A stretch of DNA of 64,000 nt, taken from Streptomyces sp. H27-H5 (lineage in GTDB: Bacteria > Actinomycetota > Actinomycetes > Streptomycetales > Streptomycetaceae). The position numbers were made by a program, and so were the translations under genes. The stretch spans positions 34,570-98,569 of the forward strand of contig NZ_JAPNLK010000020.1 of NCBI RefSeq assembly GCF_026627505.1. Direction: 5' to 3'. Under the pieces are notes generated by a model. That model was not told the DNA's origin. It did not search any database and worked only from the letters and a program-made list of their open reading frames with translations. Shown here piece after piece: positions 34,101-42,583 of this stretch. How positions within the stretch are numbered: the first letter of the stretch is position 1; every line of letters begins with the position of its first letter.

Positions 34101-36098
34101 GTTGCGGATCGACCAGTAGGACCCCGGGTGGTCGAGGGTGAGGACGTCGTTCGGGGCGCTCAACCAGTAGCCCTCCACGGCGCCGCCGTACGAGACCCAG
34201 AACACCAGCAGGTCGCCGTCCACGTGGTGGAAGCCGAGGCGGTAGTGGTCGCCGCGCGGGACCCGCAGGTCGTGGGTGAGCACCGTCGAGTCGGCGTCGA
34301 CGACGCGGACCTGCGTGGAGTTGGCCACGATCAGGCGGGGCCAGGCGTCCATGACGACGAGCCCGCGGTCGCGCCGGCCCCCGCGCGCCTTGGCGCTCGG
34401 CCGCAGTTCGGACACCGCCGTCTCCCAGGCGGGCCAGGTCAGTTCCTCGAACAGTCCGCCGCGCAGCGTCCGCGCGAGGATCCCGCCCACGTCGAGCGCC
34501 GCCGCCCTCGCGATGTCCTCGGGGGCCAAGGCCAGCGCCTCGGCCGGCAGCCAGGTCAGCCAGCGGATCGCCGCGGGCAGCGCCGGCAGCGCGGCCGCCG
34601 TGGAGGAGGCGGCCACCTCGCGGACCCAGTCGGCGAGCAGCGCGCTGCTCCCGGGGGACAGGGCAAGGGCGCGGACGGCCCCCCGTCCGGTCGCGCGGCT
34701 TCCCAGCTCGTTCAGGGAACGGAACATCACCGGGCGGAAACGCTCGTCGGCGCACAGCGCGCGCAGTTCCCGCCGGGCGGTGTGGTCACCCCAGGCCTGG
34801 AGCCCCAGCGTCCGGTTGTTCTCGGGGTCCGGGTCGGCCAGCGGCAGGTCCAGGGACAGCACCAGATCGAGGAGGTCCACGTCCTCGAAGCCGAGGCGCA
34901 GCCCCGTCTCGCGCTCCGGCGCGGCGAGTTCCGCGCGCAGCCGGTCCGCGGACCGCTCGACGAGTTCGAGCAGGTTCGCCAGTGCGGGCGGAGTGCCCCA
35001 CCCGCTGTACCGGGCGGTCTGGAAGCGCTCCAGCCAGCCGGCCGCGCCGTCGGAGCAGCGCTCCTCGTCCGGAGCGTCGGCCGCGGACAGTCCGGCGGTG
35101 GCGCCCGAGTCGACCAGCAGCTCCAGCCACATCGCGGCCATGGCGCCCGCGTCGCCGCCGCTGGGCGGGGTCAGTCCGAGCAGGGTGCCCCGTACGGAGG
35201 GCACGCGCCGGGCGAGCGCGAGCAACGCCGGGCGGTGGGCCTTCCACCAGCCGGCGGCGGCCCGCAGGGTGGCGGGCAGCGGCAACAGCTCGGCGAGGTA
35301 GTCCTGCTCGGGTTCGGTGCCGGTGAGACCGGCGGCGCGGGCCAGTCGGCGCAGCTCCACGGCGACCTGCGCGGACGGCGGCAGCCCGCCCGCGGTGCGG
35401 CGCACGCACAGCCGGCGGAACCGGTCGAAGGCCTCGGTGGGGGAGACCCGCAGCGCCAGCGCCTTGCCGTACCCGGTCAGCACCTTCACCGGCAGGGCGC
35501 CGGCGAGGGCGAATTCGAGGAAGACGGCGTCCAGCCGGTCCTCGTCCACGAGCAGGCCGAACTCGGCCTCGCTCGCGCGGGCCTTGCCGAACAACTGCGC
35601 GGCGTACGTGGTGTTCTCGACGGCCAGGAAGATCCGTGCGGCCTGCTCGTGGAAGACCGGCAGGAAGTGCGGAACGGAGGCCGCGAGCCGGCCGGCCAGC
35701 TCCAGGCAGGCGTCGAGGGCGGCCTTCGGCTTCGTCTTCGCCTGGCGGGCGGCCCGGTCCAGTTCCGGTACGACGGCCAGCGCGTGGTGCCCGTCCTCGG
35801 GGTGGTGCACCAGCACCCACTCGGGGAAGCCGAGGGCCTGACGCCGGCCGAGGCCCACCACGGCCGGTTCGCCGTCGGGTTCGAGGCCCAGGAAACCGGC
35901 GGCGAGGTCCTCCGCGGCGCCCAGTTCGGCCGCGGCGAGCCGGATCACGACCCGGTCGTCGCCGAGGGCCGGGTGGCGGTAGGCCCGCGCGGTCAGTTCG
36001 ACGGCGGAGTCGCCCGCCCCGGTGGTGTCGGCGGGCAGCACGGCGCCCGCGTCGAGCAGCGCCCGGGCCCCGCCGGTGTCGGTGGTCTCGGTGTTCAC
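31137..36098 (-). CDS. Very large conserved protein (1653 residues) of unknown function
   Basis: A 1653-residue protein with no motif I recognise: no Walker site, no membrane span, no signal peptide. The N-terminal third is helical (LELAGRLAASVPHFLPVFHEQAARIFLAVENTT). A middle zone near residues 570-800 is rich in W/Y/G and short beta strands (RLIVANSTQVRVVDADS, GDLLVFWVSYGG), suggesting a propeller-like module. The C-terminal half is helical again and ends in a basic tail KVKRTTRRRR. GTG 36098 overlaps the DUF4132 stop (GTGA, 36095-36098) with GGAGGG 10 nt upstream. By position it may be part of a MolR-like system split over two genes. Confidence 0.82.
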   Translation of the reverse strand: MNTETTDTGGARALLDAGAVLPADTTGAGDSAVELTARAYRHPALGDDRVVIRLAAAELGAAEDLAAGFLGLEPDGEPAVVGLGRRQALGFPEWVLVHHPEDGHHALAVVPELDRAARQAKTKPKAALDACLELAGRLAASVPHFLPVFHEQAARIFLAVENTTYAAQLFGKARASEAEFGLLVDEDRLDAVFLEFALAGALPVKVLTGYGKALALRVSPTEAFDRFRRLCVRRTAGGLPPSAQVAVELRRLARAAGLTGTEPEQDYLAELLPLPATLRAAAGWWKAHRPALLALARRVPSVRGTLLGLTPPSGGDAGAMAAMWLELLVDSGATAGLSAADAPDEERCSDGAAGWLERFQTARYSGWGTPPALANLLELVERSADRLRAELAAPERETGLRLGFEDVDLLDLVLSLDLPLADPDPENNRTLGLQAWGDHTARRELRALCADERFRPVMFRSLNELGSRATGRGAVRALALSPGSSALLADWVREVAASSTAAALPALPAAIRWLTWLPAEALALAPEDIARAAALDVGGILARTLRGGLFEELTWPAWETAVSELRPSAKARGGRRDRGLVVMDAWPRLIVANSTQVRVVDADSTVLTHDLRVPRGDHYRLGFHHVDGDLLVFWVSYGGAVEGYWLSAPNDVLTLDHPGSYWSIRNEQVTLPLPGGGRFTGHGVLHAGDTELPTERPVLSDGTSYWVWDSGSEPDAAGWHEYDPASGALGRRSQPAFLADALRGHPEGSSLPQHAGANWLRPTPTVEGSVFGAPVDGLLGWRVVHVPDRGWHGSDTAGRSVTAAGDRMPQGALSLPGDDRLRVLSSEWRTLTLSDHDGVVTSQVSSDHDNPAYSTATVDLPPLPYWYCLRARDTEGSAALRTADAETCGALLKAAGAVADRDELPTLVSAALPRITSPELIGGVVDKLRDALRQRAALDKVAAALNPTTAREPAPQVVRGPSDKLVAEALEGLVAGGHRRYGGDSDAAYRFLRELASVSADTDAREVPGRLHFDVPGLARTTLPWTELFLDGAAAVAYRAVVTGADDAQRAALCAMLEEVVALGLDSTEASAGRWLRVVVHLGRNHTTQPDGRERGKWHASVLPCGGGALLAITGEHGDSTDEGREFTALLHDPSGRLAVPQPYTARGKAPLGDRGRGAGWLAAFLAAAAEHGAAPWFTEAAEEFARLTGVSGPAARLVLAGLPDIDTWDRNFLPAELRAAIGVKAADSAYARDDLRNLDVEVRRELVAALLPAEPARLWSEGPDVAAAAEVWNRRVGRRTPVPDWLLVEATRAVGAGSSHAHRWSVHKALPALLDPTVAPELNTDVAWEVRENQIAPREPAAAPFTSAVLTRAIALSGWLAHRLPAGDPVRAVLPPALTALRQRLSAPELLLGIDAYHNPAEFRKAAGTPTETGEGYERYGAVVLPGTGTHWSYPALRPALLDSTGSDPYLPALRGTEQQPFAVETALRLAQDPGFARLLADPGAPAAGSVDKDGTWWPQDAGRSAPDLVAEASAMYGLGADAAVLYLALLAMPDPTDRNTARWTGWKPARLTAARAELGATDLVVTASRSRAGRSLFLPGGWADIPSPTLPVELWKLPMYATASGRNPVLGVLVPTEPAADLYRRAWERVREGDTPRFEELKVKRTTRRRR

Positions 36099-36952
36099 GC
36101 GTTCCCGCCCTCCTCGATCTTGCGCCCGGCGTACAGCGCCGCGGCCATCCGCATCCCCTCGGACCAGGCCACCGGTCCGACCTCGTCGAGCCGCACGGCG
36201 CGACCCTCGGCGTCGTGCCAGTTCAGCCCGCCGGTGCTCGACTCGTCCTCCCAGTACGGTTCGCCGATCCAGACGGCCGCCTCCACGGCCCCGCCGGCGT
36301 CGCGCACCTTGCAGGTGGCGTAGCCGCCGGAGACCCGGTAGCCGAGACCGGTGGCCCGTGCCGCGAGACTGAAGCGGGAGGGGAACACCCCGCCCGCGTA
36401 GTCCCGTACCTCGGTCGCGTTGGCGGCGAGCCCCGCCGGCTTCTGCCAGGTCGCGCGGTGGATCTGCTCGACCTGCTGGGTGATGCCGAGTTCGGCGGCG
36501 AAGTCCCGTACGTCGTCCAGGTCGGGCAGCAGCACCGGGTGCGGCAGGGTCACCGTGCGCGGGGAGAGTCGCACGGTCTCGCCGTCGAGGTTGACCACCT
36601 TCAACTCGCCCGTCTCGGTGGCGTCGCGCAGGAAGCCCACCTCGTCGGGGCCGTCGTCGGCGACGATCGCCAGGTCGCGCAGGGCGCCCTGCCAGGCCTC
36701 GTCGGGCCAGACCCGGGCCAGCAGCGTGGTCGGCACCGGCAGCGAGGACACCATCCAGGCGTCCACCTGGGCGACACACGCGACCACGTGTCGATCGAGC
36801 CATTCCGAGAGCCGGCGCAGCCGGTCCACCTCGGGGTGCTCCCGCAGCGCCTTGGGCAGAGTCTTCAACTGCCGTTTCGTCGATCCCCGGGCCACGACCC
36901 GCCCCTCCACGAGGGCGATCTCGTAGCCCTCACCCGCCGCCAGCCAAGCCAT
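36095..36952 (-). CDS. DUF4132 (MolR-type) domain protein
   Basis: A ~285-residue protein whose N-terminal part matches DUF4132 (WLAAGEGYEIALVEGRVVARG, then RQLKTLPKALREHPEVDRLRRLSEWLDRHV). In E. coli MolR/YehI this domain sits beside the yehLMPQ genes. The C-terminal part (SRFSLAARATGLGYRVSGGYATCKVRD, AVWIGEPYWEDE) is not assigned. The start is uncertain: ATG 36952 begins the conserved part, with AGGGG 13 nt upstream; longer in-frame starts exist. It is first in the minus-strand block and coupled to the giant gene by a GTGA overlap. Confidence 0.78.
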   Translation of the reverse strand: MAWLAAGEGYEIALVEGRVVARGSTKRQLKTLPKALREHPEVDRLRRLSEWLDRHVVACVAQVDAWMVSSLPVPTTLLARVWPDEAWQGALRDLAIVADDGPDEVGFLRDATETGELKVVNLDGETVRLSPRTVTLPHPVLLPDLDDVRDFAAELGITQQVEQIHRATWQKPAGLAANATEVRDYAGGVFPSRFSLAARATGLGYRVSGGYATCKVRDAGGAVEAAVWIGEPYWEDESSTGGLNWHDAEGRAVRLDEVGPVAWSEGMRMAAALYAGRKIEEGGNA

Positions 36953-37192
36953 CAGCCGTGCCTGCCCCTCTGCATGTCCCGTCGGATTCCGCGCAGCCCG
37001 AAAGACGGCGCCAACGCCCTGTGAGCTGCGGTATGTCGGGAGACTAGCGAGGCCCACTGACAACGCGGCGGTCAGGACCGGTGGGTGAGCGGACCCTCCT
37101 GGATATTCGAGACAGTTGGCCTGAATTCGATGTTGTGGCGAGCCGGATGCCGGTCCGGGAGGACGGCCGCGGCGCCCCCGGGACACGAAGAA

Positions 37193-37222
37193 CCGCCCCC
37201 GGTCGCGAAGGACCGGAGGCGG
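37193..37222 (-). terminator. Terminator of the MFS gene
   Basis: CCGCC-c-CCGGTC (37193-37204) pairs with GACCGG-a-GGCGG (37211-37222) around GCGAAG, 23 bp beyond the MFS stop. The rest of the 36953-37244 gap holds no visible gene; an AT-richer patch at 37100-37140 could be the promoter of the DUF4132 block. Confidence 0.75.
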
Positions 37223-37244
37223 TGGGGGTGGAGCGGGCGGGGGG

Positions 37245-38747
37245 TCAGACGGCGTCGGCCGTCTCCACCGCCTTCAGCAGGGGTGCCTCGTTCGACGCGA
37301 CCGGCTCCTCCACCCGGGGGCCGTGGCCCGACCGCAGGCCGAGCCAACTGATCAGCGCGACCAGGGCGAAGGCGACGGCCCCGATCCCGAAGGTGAGGGT
37401 GAAACCGGACTCGGCGGGCAGTGCGGGAACGCCGGCCGGAAGGTGCTCGATGGTCTTCGAGGCCAGGATGGTGGTGACGATGGCGCTGCCGATCGCACTG
37501 CCGGTGGAGCGGGAGATCGAGTTGATGCCGTTGGCGATGCCGCTCTGGTGGTGCGGAACGCTGGACATGATCACGGCCGGCATGGCCGCGTACCCGAAGC
37601 TGACGGCCGCGCCGACGACGAGACCGGCGCCGATCACCGAGAAGGTGTGGGCGTGGTCCAGCGCCAGCCAGCCGAAGCCGACGGCGCCCAACACGGCGGC
37701 CAGACCCAGGGCGACGCGGGGCCCGCGATGGCGCACCAGTTGTCCGCCGACGGGGGAGGCCAGCAGCGAGACGATCGCGCCGGGGAGCAGGAACTGGACG
37801 GAGGCGCGCAGGATGGACGCGTCGAAGCCGTACCCGGTCAGGGCCTTCGGCATCTGGACCAGATAGGAGACGCCCAGGAAGTTCGCGAACATGCCGAAGC
37901 CCACGAGGATGCCGGCCAGGTTGGCCATCAGGACGGGGCGGTGGACGAACATCCGCATGTCCACCAGGGGTTCGCGCACCTTGCGCTCCACCAGGACCCA
38001 CACGGCCGTCATGACGGCGGCGCCGGCGAAGCTCCCCAGCGTCCGGGCGGAGGCCCAACCCCACTCGTGGCCCTGCGAGATGGGCAGCAGGAGCAGCAGG
38101 AGGGCGATGCCCAGGGTCAGCGCGCCGAGGAAGTCCGTACGGCCTCCGGTCTTGTGGCGGGTGGCCGGGACCAGGAAGACGACGGCCAGCAGGGCCAGGG
38201 TCGCGAAGCCGGTCGCCATCCAGAAGGCGTTGCGGTAGTCGGCGTCGGAGCCGGAGGTGAGCAGGCCGGTGGCGACGAGCGCGAGGCCGCTGCCGAACGC
38301 GAGCGTGCCGCTGACCAGGGCCATGGCACCCGGCAGTTTCTGGGGCCGGACCTCTTCGCGCAGGACGGACAGGGCCAGCGGGAAGATCGCGGTGGCCGCG
38401 CCCTGGAGGACCCGGCCGAGGATCAGCAGCGGAAGCGACGTCGCGAGCGCGGCGATGACGGATCCCGCGACCATGACGCCGAGGACGGCCACCAGCGTGG
38501 GCTTCTTGCCGTGCTGGTCGCCGAAGCGGCCGAGCAGCGGGGTGAAGACGGCGGCGGACAGCAGGGTCGCGGTGGTGACCCAGCTGACGTTGGCGGTCGA
38601 GGTGCCGAGGTCGGTGCGGATCAGACCCAGGATCGGAACGGGCAGGGTCTGCATCATCGACACGACCATGGCGGCGAGGCTGAGGGCGAAGACGATGACC
38701 GTCTCGTTCCGGGGCCCGGCGGCGGGGGTGGATGCGGCGGTGCTCAT
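37245..38747 (-). CDS. MFS drug exporter (DHA2/14-TM type)
   Basis: A 500-residue membrane transporter with about 14 hydrophobic helices. It carries motif A GRFGDQHGKKPT after TM2 and the exporter motif C-like region GTLAFGSGLALVATGLL, with a late signature SSVPHHQSGIANGINSISRSTGSAIG. Proton-coupled efflux of drugs or toxic metabolites is the expected role. It is divergent from the MarR gene at 38885 across a 137-bp AT-rich gap, the usual arrangement for a MarR-controlled exporter. Substrate unknown. Confidence 0.92.
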   Translation of the reverse strand: MSTAASTPAAGPRNETVIVFALSLAAMVVSMMQTLPVPILGLIRTDLGTSTANVSWVTTATLLSAAVFTPLLGRFGDQHGKKPTLVAVLGVMVAGSVIAALATSLPLLILGRVLQGAATAIFPLALSVLREEVRPQKLPGAMALVSGTLAFGSGLALVATGLLTSGSDADYRNAFWMATGFATLALLAVVFLVPATRHKTGGRTDFLGALTLGIALLLLLLPISQGHEWGWASARTLGSFAGAAVMTAVWVLVERKVREPLVDMRMFVHRPVLMANLAGILVGFGMFANFLGVSYLVQMPKALTGYGFDASILRASVQFLLPGAIVSLLASPVGGQLVRHRGPRVALGLAAVLGAVGFGWLALDHAHTFSVIGAGLVVGAAVSFGYAAMPAVIMSSVPHHQSGIANGINSISRSTGSAIGSAIVTTILASKTIEHLPAGVPALPAESGFTLTFGIGAVAFALVALISWLGLRSGHGPRVEEPVASNEAPLLKAVETADAV

Positions 38748-38827
38748 GGTGGGCGGGACCTTCTTAGTGCTTCAGATCGCAGATGTTTGATGTCCTCAAG
38801 TACGTGGATGAAGGTAGACAGCAATAG

Positions 38828-38856
38828 TTAAGATGGTCAAGTAAAAGGTTGATAAT
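38828..38856 (+). promoter_or_regulatory. Promoter of the marR-type gene in the divergent AT-rich region
   Basis: TTAAGA (38828-38833) and GATAAT (38851-38856) are separated by 17 bp and point towards the MarR gene at 38885. The gap 38748-38884 is markedly AT-rich and contains TTGA/TCAA half sites (GGTCAAGTAAAAGGTTGATAAT) that could be the MarR operator for both genes. Confidence 0.65.
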
Positions 38857-38884
38857 ATGAAGCTTCTCGGCGTACGCTCTCGTC

Positions 38885-39334
38885 ATGAGCGCCACCGCCG
38901 CGGCCACCTCGCAGGGCCCCACCAAACTGCAACTGCTGGAACTGTTGGCTGCCATCGGCACCGCCCAATGGCGCGACTTCGCCACCGCCGCCGCCCGGCA
39001 CGGACTCACGTCCACGCAGGCCAAGGTCCTGGCCCAGCTGGAGGGTCCGGTGCCGATGCGCGGGCTGGCCACCCTGCTCGCCTGCGACGCGTCCAACGTC
39101 ACCGGCATCGTGGACCGGCTGGAGGCGCGGGAGCTGGTGCGACGCGAGCCGTCCCCGGCGGACCGCCGGGTGAAGCACGTGGTGGCGACCGACGCGGGTC
39201 GCGAGACCATCCGCCGCGTGCGCGAGGAGATGCAGGCCACGCACGGAGCGCTGGACGCGCTGGACCAGGCGGAGAGCGCGACGCTCTACGCCCTGCTGGA
39301 GCGCCTGCGCCCCACGCTGGAGAAGGACGCCTGA
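38885..39334 (+). CDS. MarR-family regulator of the divergent MFS exporter
   Basis: A 149-residue MarR winged-helix protein. The recognition region is RGLATLLACDASNVTGIVDRLEARELVRRE, followed by the wing PSPADRRVKHVVATDAG. Such dimers repress a divergent exporter and are released by the exported compound or a phenolic ligand. ATG 38885 has only a weak ribosome site. It converges on ohrR with a shared hairpin at 39372-39399. Confidence 0.92.
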   Translation: MSATAAATSQGPTKLQLLELLAAIGTAQWRDFATAAARHGLTSTQAKVLAQLEGPVPMRGLATLLACDASNVTGIVDRLEARELVRREPSPADRRVKHVVATDAGRETIRRVREEMQATHGALDALDQAESATLYALLERLRPTLEKDA

Positions 39335-39371
39335 TCGAAGGGGCCCGGCCGGACGGCCGGACCCGAACCGC

Positions 39372-39399
39372 CGCCCCGGGTGCTCACGCGCCCGGGGCG
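39372..39399. terminator. Shared terminator between convergent marR and ohrR genes
   Basis: CGCCCCGGG (39372-39380) and CCCGGGGCG (39391-39399), perfect 9-bp arms. The loop contains the ohrR stop codon (39384-39386), so the hairpin overlaps the end of ohrR and serves mainly the marR side. Confidence 0.65.
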
Positions 39400-39947
39400 T
39401 CCGTGCCTCCGCCGGCTCCGCCATTCGCGGTGTCCATGGTGCCCCCCGCCCCCGGGTCCGCGCCGTCGGCGATCGCGCCGTGCGCGGCCGCGGTGTCGAG
39501 GGCCTCGGTCAGTCGGCTCAGTCGCGCCTGGAGGTCGCGGATCTCGCCGAGCTCGAAGCCGGTGGCGGCGGCGATCCGGCGGGGTACCGCCACCGCCCGG
39601 GCGCGCAGCGCGGCGCCCTCGTCGGTGAGTACCGCGTGTACGGAGCGCTCGTCCTCGGTGCTCCGCTCGCGTTGGATCAGGCCGGCCGCCTCCAGCCGCT
39701 TGAGCAGCGGCGACAGGGTGCCGGAGTCGAGCCGCAGGTGTTCCCCGAGCTGCTTGACGGGCGTCGTGCCGTGCTCCCAGAGGACGAGCATCACCAGGTA
39801 CTGCGGGTAGGTCAGGCCCAGGTCCTTCAGGACGACCCGGTACAGGCCGCCGAACGCGCGGCTCGCGGCGTTGAGCGCGAAGCAGATCTGCCCGTCCAGG
39901 CGGAGGAAGTCCGGCTCGGTGAGGCTCTCAGGCTGCTGCTCGGTCAT
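39384..39947 (-). CDS. ohrR: OhrR-type organic-hydroperoxide-sensing MarR repressor
   Basis: A 187-residue MarR-family repressor of the OhrR branch. The peroxidatic cysteine is Cys22 in LDGQICFALNAASRAF, followed by LTYPQYLVMLVLWEHG and the DNA-reading part KQLGEHLRLDSGTLSPLLKRLE. Oxidation of the cysteine by organic peroxides releases DNA. A Gly/Ala/Asp-rich C-terminal tail of ~25 residues is longer than usual. It is divergent from ohr with an inverted-repeat operator between them, the standard arrangement in Streptomyces. Confidence 0.95.
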   Translation of the reverse strand: MTEQQPESLTEPDFLRLDGQICFALNAASRAFGGLYRVVLKDLGLTYPQYLVMLVLWEHGTTPVKQLGEHLRLDSGTLSPLLKRLEAAGLIQRERSTEDERSVHAVLTDEGAALRARAVAVPRRIAAATGFELGEIRDLQARLSRLTEALDTAAAHGAIADGADPGAGGTMDTANGGAGGGTDAPGA

Positions 39948-39984
39948 GTCGGCCAGTGTACCCGGGAACCCTTGTCAGCGATTC

Positions 39985-40013
39985 AGTTGTGCACAATCAA
40001 TTTGCACACAACT
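39985..40013. promoter_or_regulatory. OhrR operator in the ohrR-ohr intergenic region
   Basis: AGTTGTGCACAAT and ATTTGCACACAACT form an imperfect 29-bp inverted repeat centred between the divergent genes. A second weaker repeat (CACAACTCAAGTGTGTG, ~40007-40023) follows. Position and symmetry fit the OhrR operator family that contains ACAA/TTGT half sites. Confidence 0.75.
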
Positions 40014-40084
40014 CAAGTGTGTGCTTTATTGATGGAGCGGTCGGACAACGGCCGCACCGATCCACCCCTCCGAGAGGACCCCCG

Positions 40085-40498
<414 letters not shown>

Positions 40499-40537
40499 CC
40501 CGACCGGCGGCGCCGCACGCGCCGCCCCACCGTTTCC

Positions 40538-40559
40538 GGCGCCCCTCCCGAGGGGCGCC
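40538..40559 (+). terminator. Terminator of ohr
   Basis: GGCGCCCCTC and GAGGGGCGCC are perfect 10-bp arms separated by two bases, 40 bp after the ohr stop. Confidence 0.8.
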
Positions 40560-40595
40560 GCAGGTGTGTGCACCCACACCCCCTGCGTGACGCCC

Positions 40596-40695
40596 ACGCG
40601 CGACGCCCACGCACGTCCCCACGCGCGACGCCCACGCACGTCCCCACGCGCGACGCCGACACGTTCCCGCGCGCGACGCCCCCGCGCACGTCCCC
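40596..40695. repeat. Four tandem copies of a ~25-bp unit
   Basis: Units at 40596-40620 and 40621-40645 are identical 25-mers (ACGCGCGACGCCCACGCACG then TCCCC). Units at 40646-40668 (23 bp) and 40669-40695 (27 bp) are diverged, and a partial unit precedes at ~40585. The array fills the gap between ohr and the convergent small membrane-protein gene, so it is non-coding on either side. There are no spacers, so it is not a CRISPR. Confidence 0.9.
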
Positions 40696-40697
40696 AC

Positions 40698-41144
40698 TCA
40701 CGCCGGCCGCCGAACCGCCACGACCGCGCAGACCGCGGCCAGCGGCAGTTCCGCCACCGCGGCGAGCGCCAGTGCCATCCCCTGGCCGCTCGTGCCGGCC
40801 GAGGTGGTGACGTCGAACCACGCGTCCATCACCAACAGGGCCGCCGTCGCCCCCGCCACCGCCGACACCCGGGGGTCGCCCCTGCGCAGCAGCGCACCCG
40901 TACCGGCCAGGCCGGCCACCAGCATCGCGTCCAGACCGATCCACGCGGTGGACCAGTACGACACCTCGGTCATGTGCGGCACCGTCTTCGCCAGCACCAC
41001 CATCCACGGGACCAGCGCCAGCCCGGCGCCCGAGAGCACCGTCGAGAGGCGCGGGACGCGGACGTCGGACCGGCGGAGCCGACCGGCCGCCGCCCGTCGG
41101 GTCGGGGACCGGTGCGCGACGCGCTGCGGGGAGACGAGGGCCAT
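40698..41144 (-). CDS. Small four-helix membrane protein
   Basis: A 148-residue protein with a basic N-terminus and about four hydrophobic segments (LSTVLSGAGLALVPWMVVLA, YWSTAWIGLDAMLVAGLAGTGALL, VSAVAGATAALLVMDAWFDV, GMALALAAVAELPLAAVCAVVAV). No family name is recalled beyond small integral-membrane protein; the WFDV/DAW pattern is common in Streptomyces paralogues. It is monocistronic and divergent from the histidine kinase operon. Confidence 0.75.
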   Translation of the reverse strand: MALVSPQRVAHRSPTRRAAAGRLRRSDVRVPRLSTVLSGAGLALVPWMVVLAKTVPHMTEVSYWSTAWIGLDAMLVAGLAGTGALLRRGDPRVSAVAGATAALLVMDAWFDVTTSAGTSGQGMALALAAVAELPLAAVCAVVAVRRPA

Positions 41145-41320
41145 GGGTGCGGAACTCCTTCCGACCCGACGGTCCGTCCGCCGGGCACTCCACGACTCTC
41201 GTGCCCGGGGCGCGGAAGATCAGTAGCTCCACCGTCCGAACCGGGGGTGGTGCCAGGTACACCCCGGGGCGGGCACCAGGGTGGTCGAACATCCCCTGAC
41301 GTGCGATTAACGTACGACGC

Positions 41321-42583
41321 ATGGCATTTCGCGGTGCGTTGAGGCGTACGTACACCTGGATCGCCGCGCACACCCCGTGGTCGGCGTGGGCCCGGGGCAA
41401 CACCGCCTTCTGCGCGGCCGCGATCCCACCCGCCCTGCCCGTCCTGCTCGGCGTGGTCTTCCTGTGGGTGTGGCCCCGCAGTCCCGTCCCGCTCCTCCTC
41501 GCCCTCGCCTGCGGTCCCCTCCTCACCCGGCTCCAACGCAGCCGCTTCCGGGCGCTGTTGGACCGCGACGTGCCGGAGGTCGCCCGCGCACACCCCTGGC
41601 GCACGGTGCGCGGCCTCGCCGAACGACTGACCGCCGAGTCGACCTGGCGCCAGTACGGCTACCACCTGCTGGTCAGCCCGGCCGCGGCCCTCGGGGGAGC
41701 CGTGCTGGTCCTCCTCTGGATCGGCGGCCTCGCCGGCGCCTCCGTGTACGCCTGGTCCTGGATGCTGCCCACCGACGACCCGGAGTTCGGGCAGGGCGTG
41801 ACGCGTTCGTACGACACCCTCACGGTCGCGGGCGCCCTGCTGCTGCTCGCCGCCCCGTGGTGGGCGGCGCTCCTCACCCGACTGGACACGCTCGCGGGCG
41901 CCGCCCTGCTCGGGCCCAGCCGCGCGGGGGAGTTGCTGCGCCGGGTCGAGGACCTGGCCGAGAGCCGGGCGGGCGTCCTGGACGCCGCCGACCTCGAACG
42001 TCGGCGCATCGAAAGGGACCTGCACGACGGAGCCCAACAGCGCCTGGTGTCCCTCGCCATGAACCTCGGCATCGCCCGCGCCACCCTGACCGACCTGCCG
42101 CCCGAGGTCAGGGCCGTCATCGACGAGGCGCACCGCGAGGCGAAGGAAGCCATCGAGGAACTCAACAACCTGGTACGGGGCCTGCACCCGGCCGTCCTGG
42201 AGGACCGCGGGCTCGACGCCGCGCTCTCCGGGATCGCGGCCCGAGCCCCGCTCCCCGTCGAACTGTCGGTGGACATCGCCGTGCGCCCCGGCTCGACCAT
42301 CGAGGCCGTCGCCTACTTCGTGGTGTCGGAGGCGCTCGCCAATGTCGCCAAGCACGCCCGCGCCAGCCGCTGTTCCGTGCGGATCGGCCGGATCCCGGGG
42401 CGACGGGGGGACCTGCTGCGCGTCGTCGTCACCGACGACGGTGTGGGCGGCGCCGACCCGGCGGGCGGGACCGGCCTGACCGGACTGCGCAAACGCATAG
42501 GGTCCGTCGAGGGAACCATCATGATCGAAAGCCCTCTCGGGGGCCCGACCGTCGTCACCGTGGAGCTGCCGTGCGTGCTGTGA
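41321..42583 (+). CDS. Two-component sensor histidine kinase (NarL/DesK type)
   Basis: A 420-residue kinase. The N-terminal half holds about four membrane helices and a Streptomyces-type sensor region. The dimerisation/phosphoacceptor domain HisKA_3 has ERRRIERDLHDGAQQRLVSLAM with the phosphorylated His. The ATPase domain has the N-box VSEALANVAKHA and G-boxes VTDDGVGG and GTGLTGLRKRI. Its 3' end overlaps the response-regulator gene by 13 bp. The AT-richer GATTAACGT just before the ATG could be the promoter. The signal is unknown. Confidence 0.94.
   Translation: MAFRGALRRTYTWIAAHTPWSAWARGNTAFCAAAIPPALPVLLGVVFLWVWPRSPVPLLLALACGPLLTRLQRSRFRALLDRDVPEVARAHPWRTVRGLAERLTAESTWRQYGYHLLVSPAAALGGAVLVLLWIGGLAGASVYAWSWMLPTDDPEFGQGVTRSYDTLTVAGALLLLAAPWWAALLTRLDTLAGAALLGPSRAGELLRRVEDLAESRAGVLDAADLERRRIERDLHDGAQQRLVSLAMNLGIARATLTDLPPEVRAVIDEAHREAKEAIEELNNLVRGLHPAVLEDRGLDAALSGIAARAPLPVELSVDIAVRPGSTIEAVAYFVVSEALANVAKHARASRCSVRIGRIPGRRGDLLRVVVTDDGVGGADPAGGTGLTGLRKRIGSVEGTIMIESPLGGPTVVTVELPCVL

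Noticed and set aside
36099..36803. N-terminal extension of the 1653-residue protein
   Set aside because: It would overlap the whole DUF4132 gene in another frame; the GTG at 36098 with GGAGGG upstream and a stop/start overlap is the natural start.
40596..40695. CRISPR array
   Set aside because: The units abut without spacers, differ in length and no cas genes are nearby.
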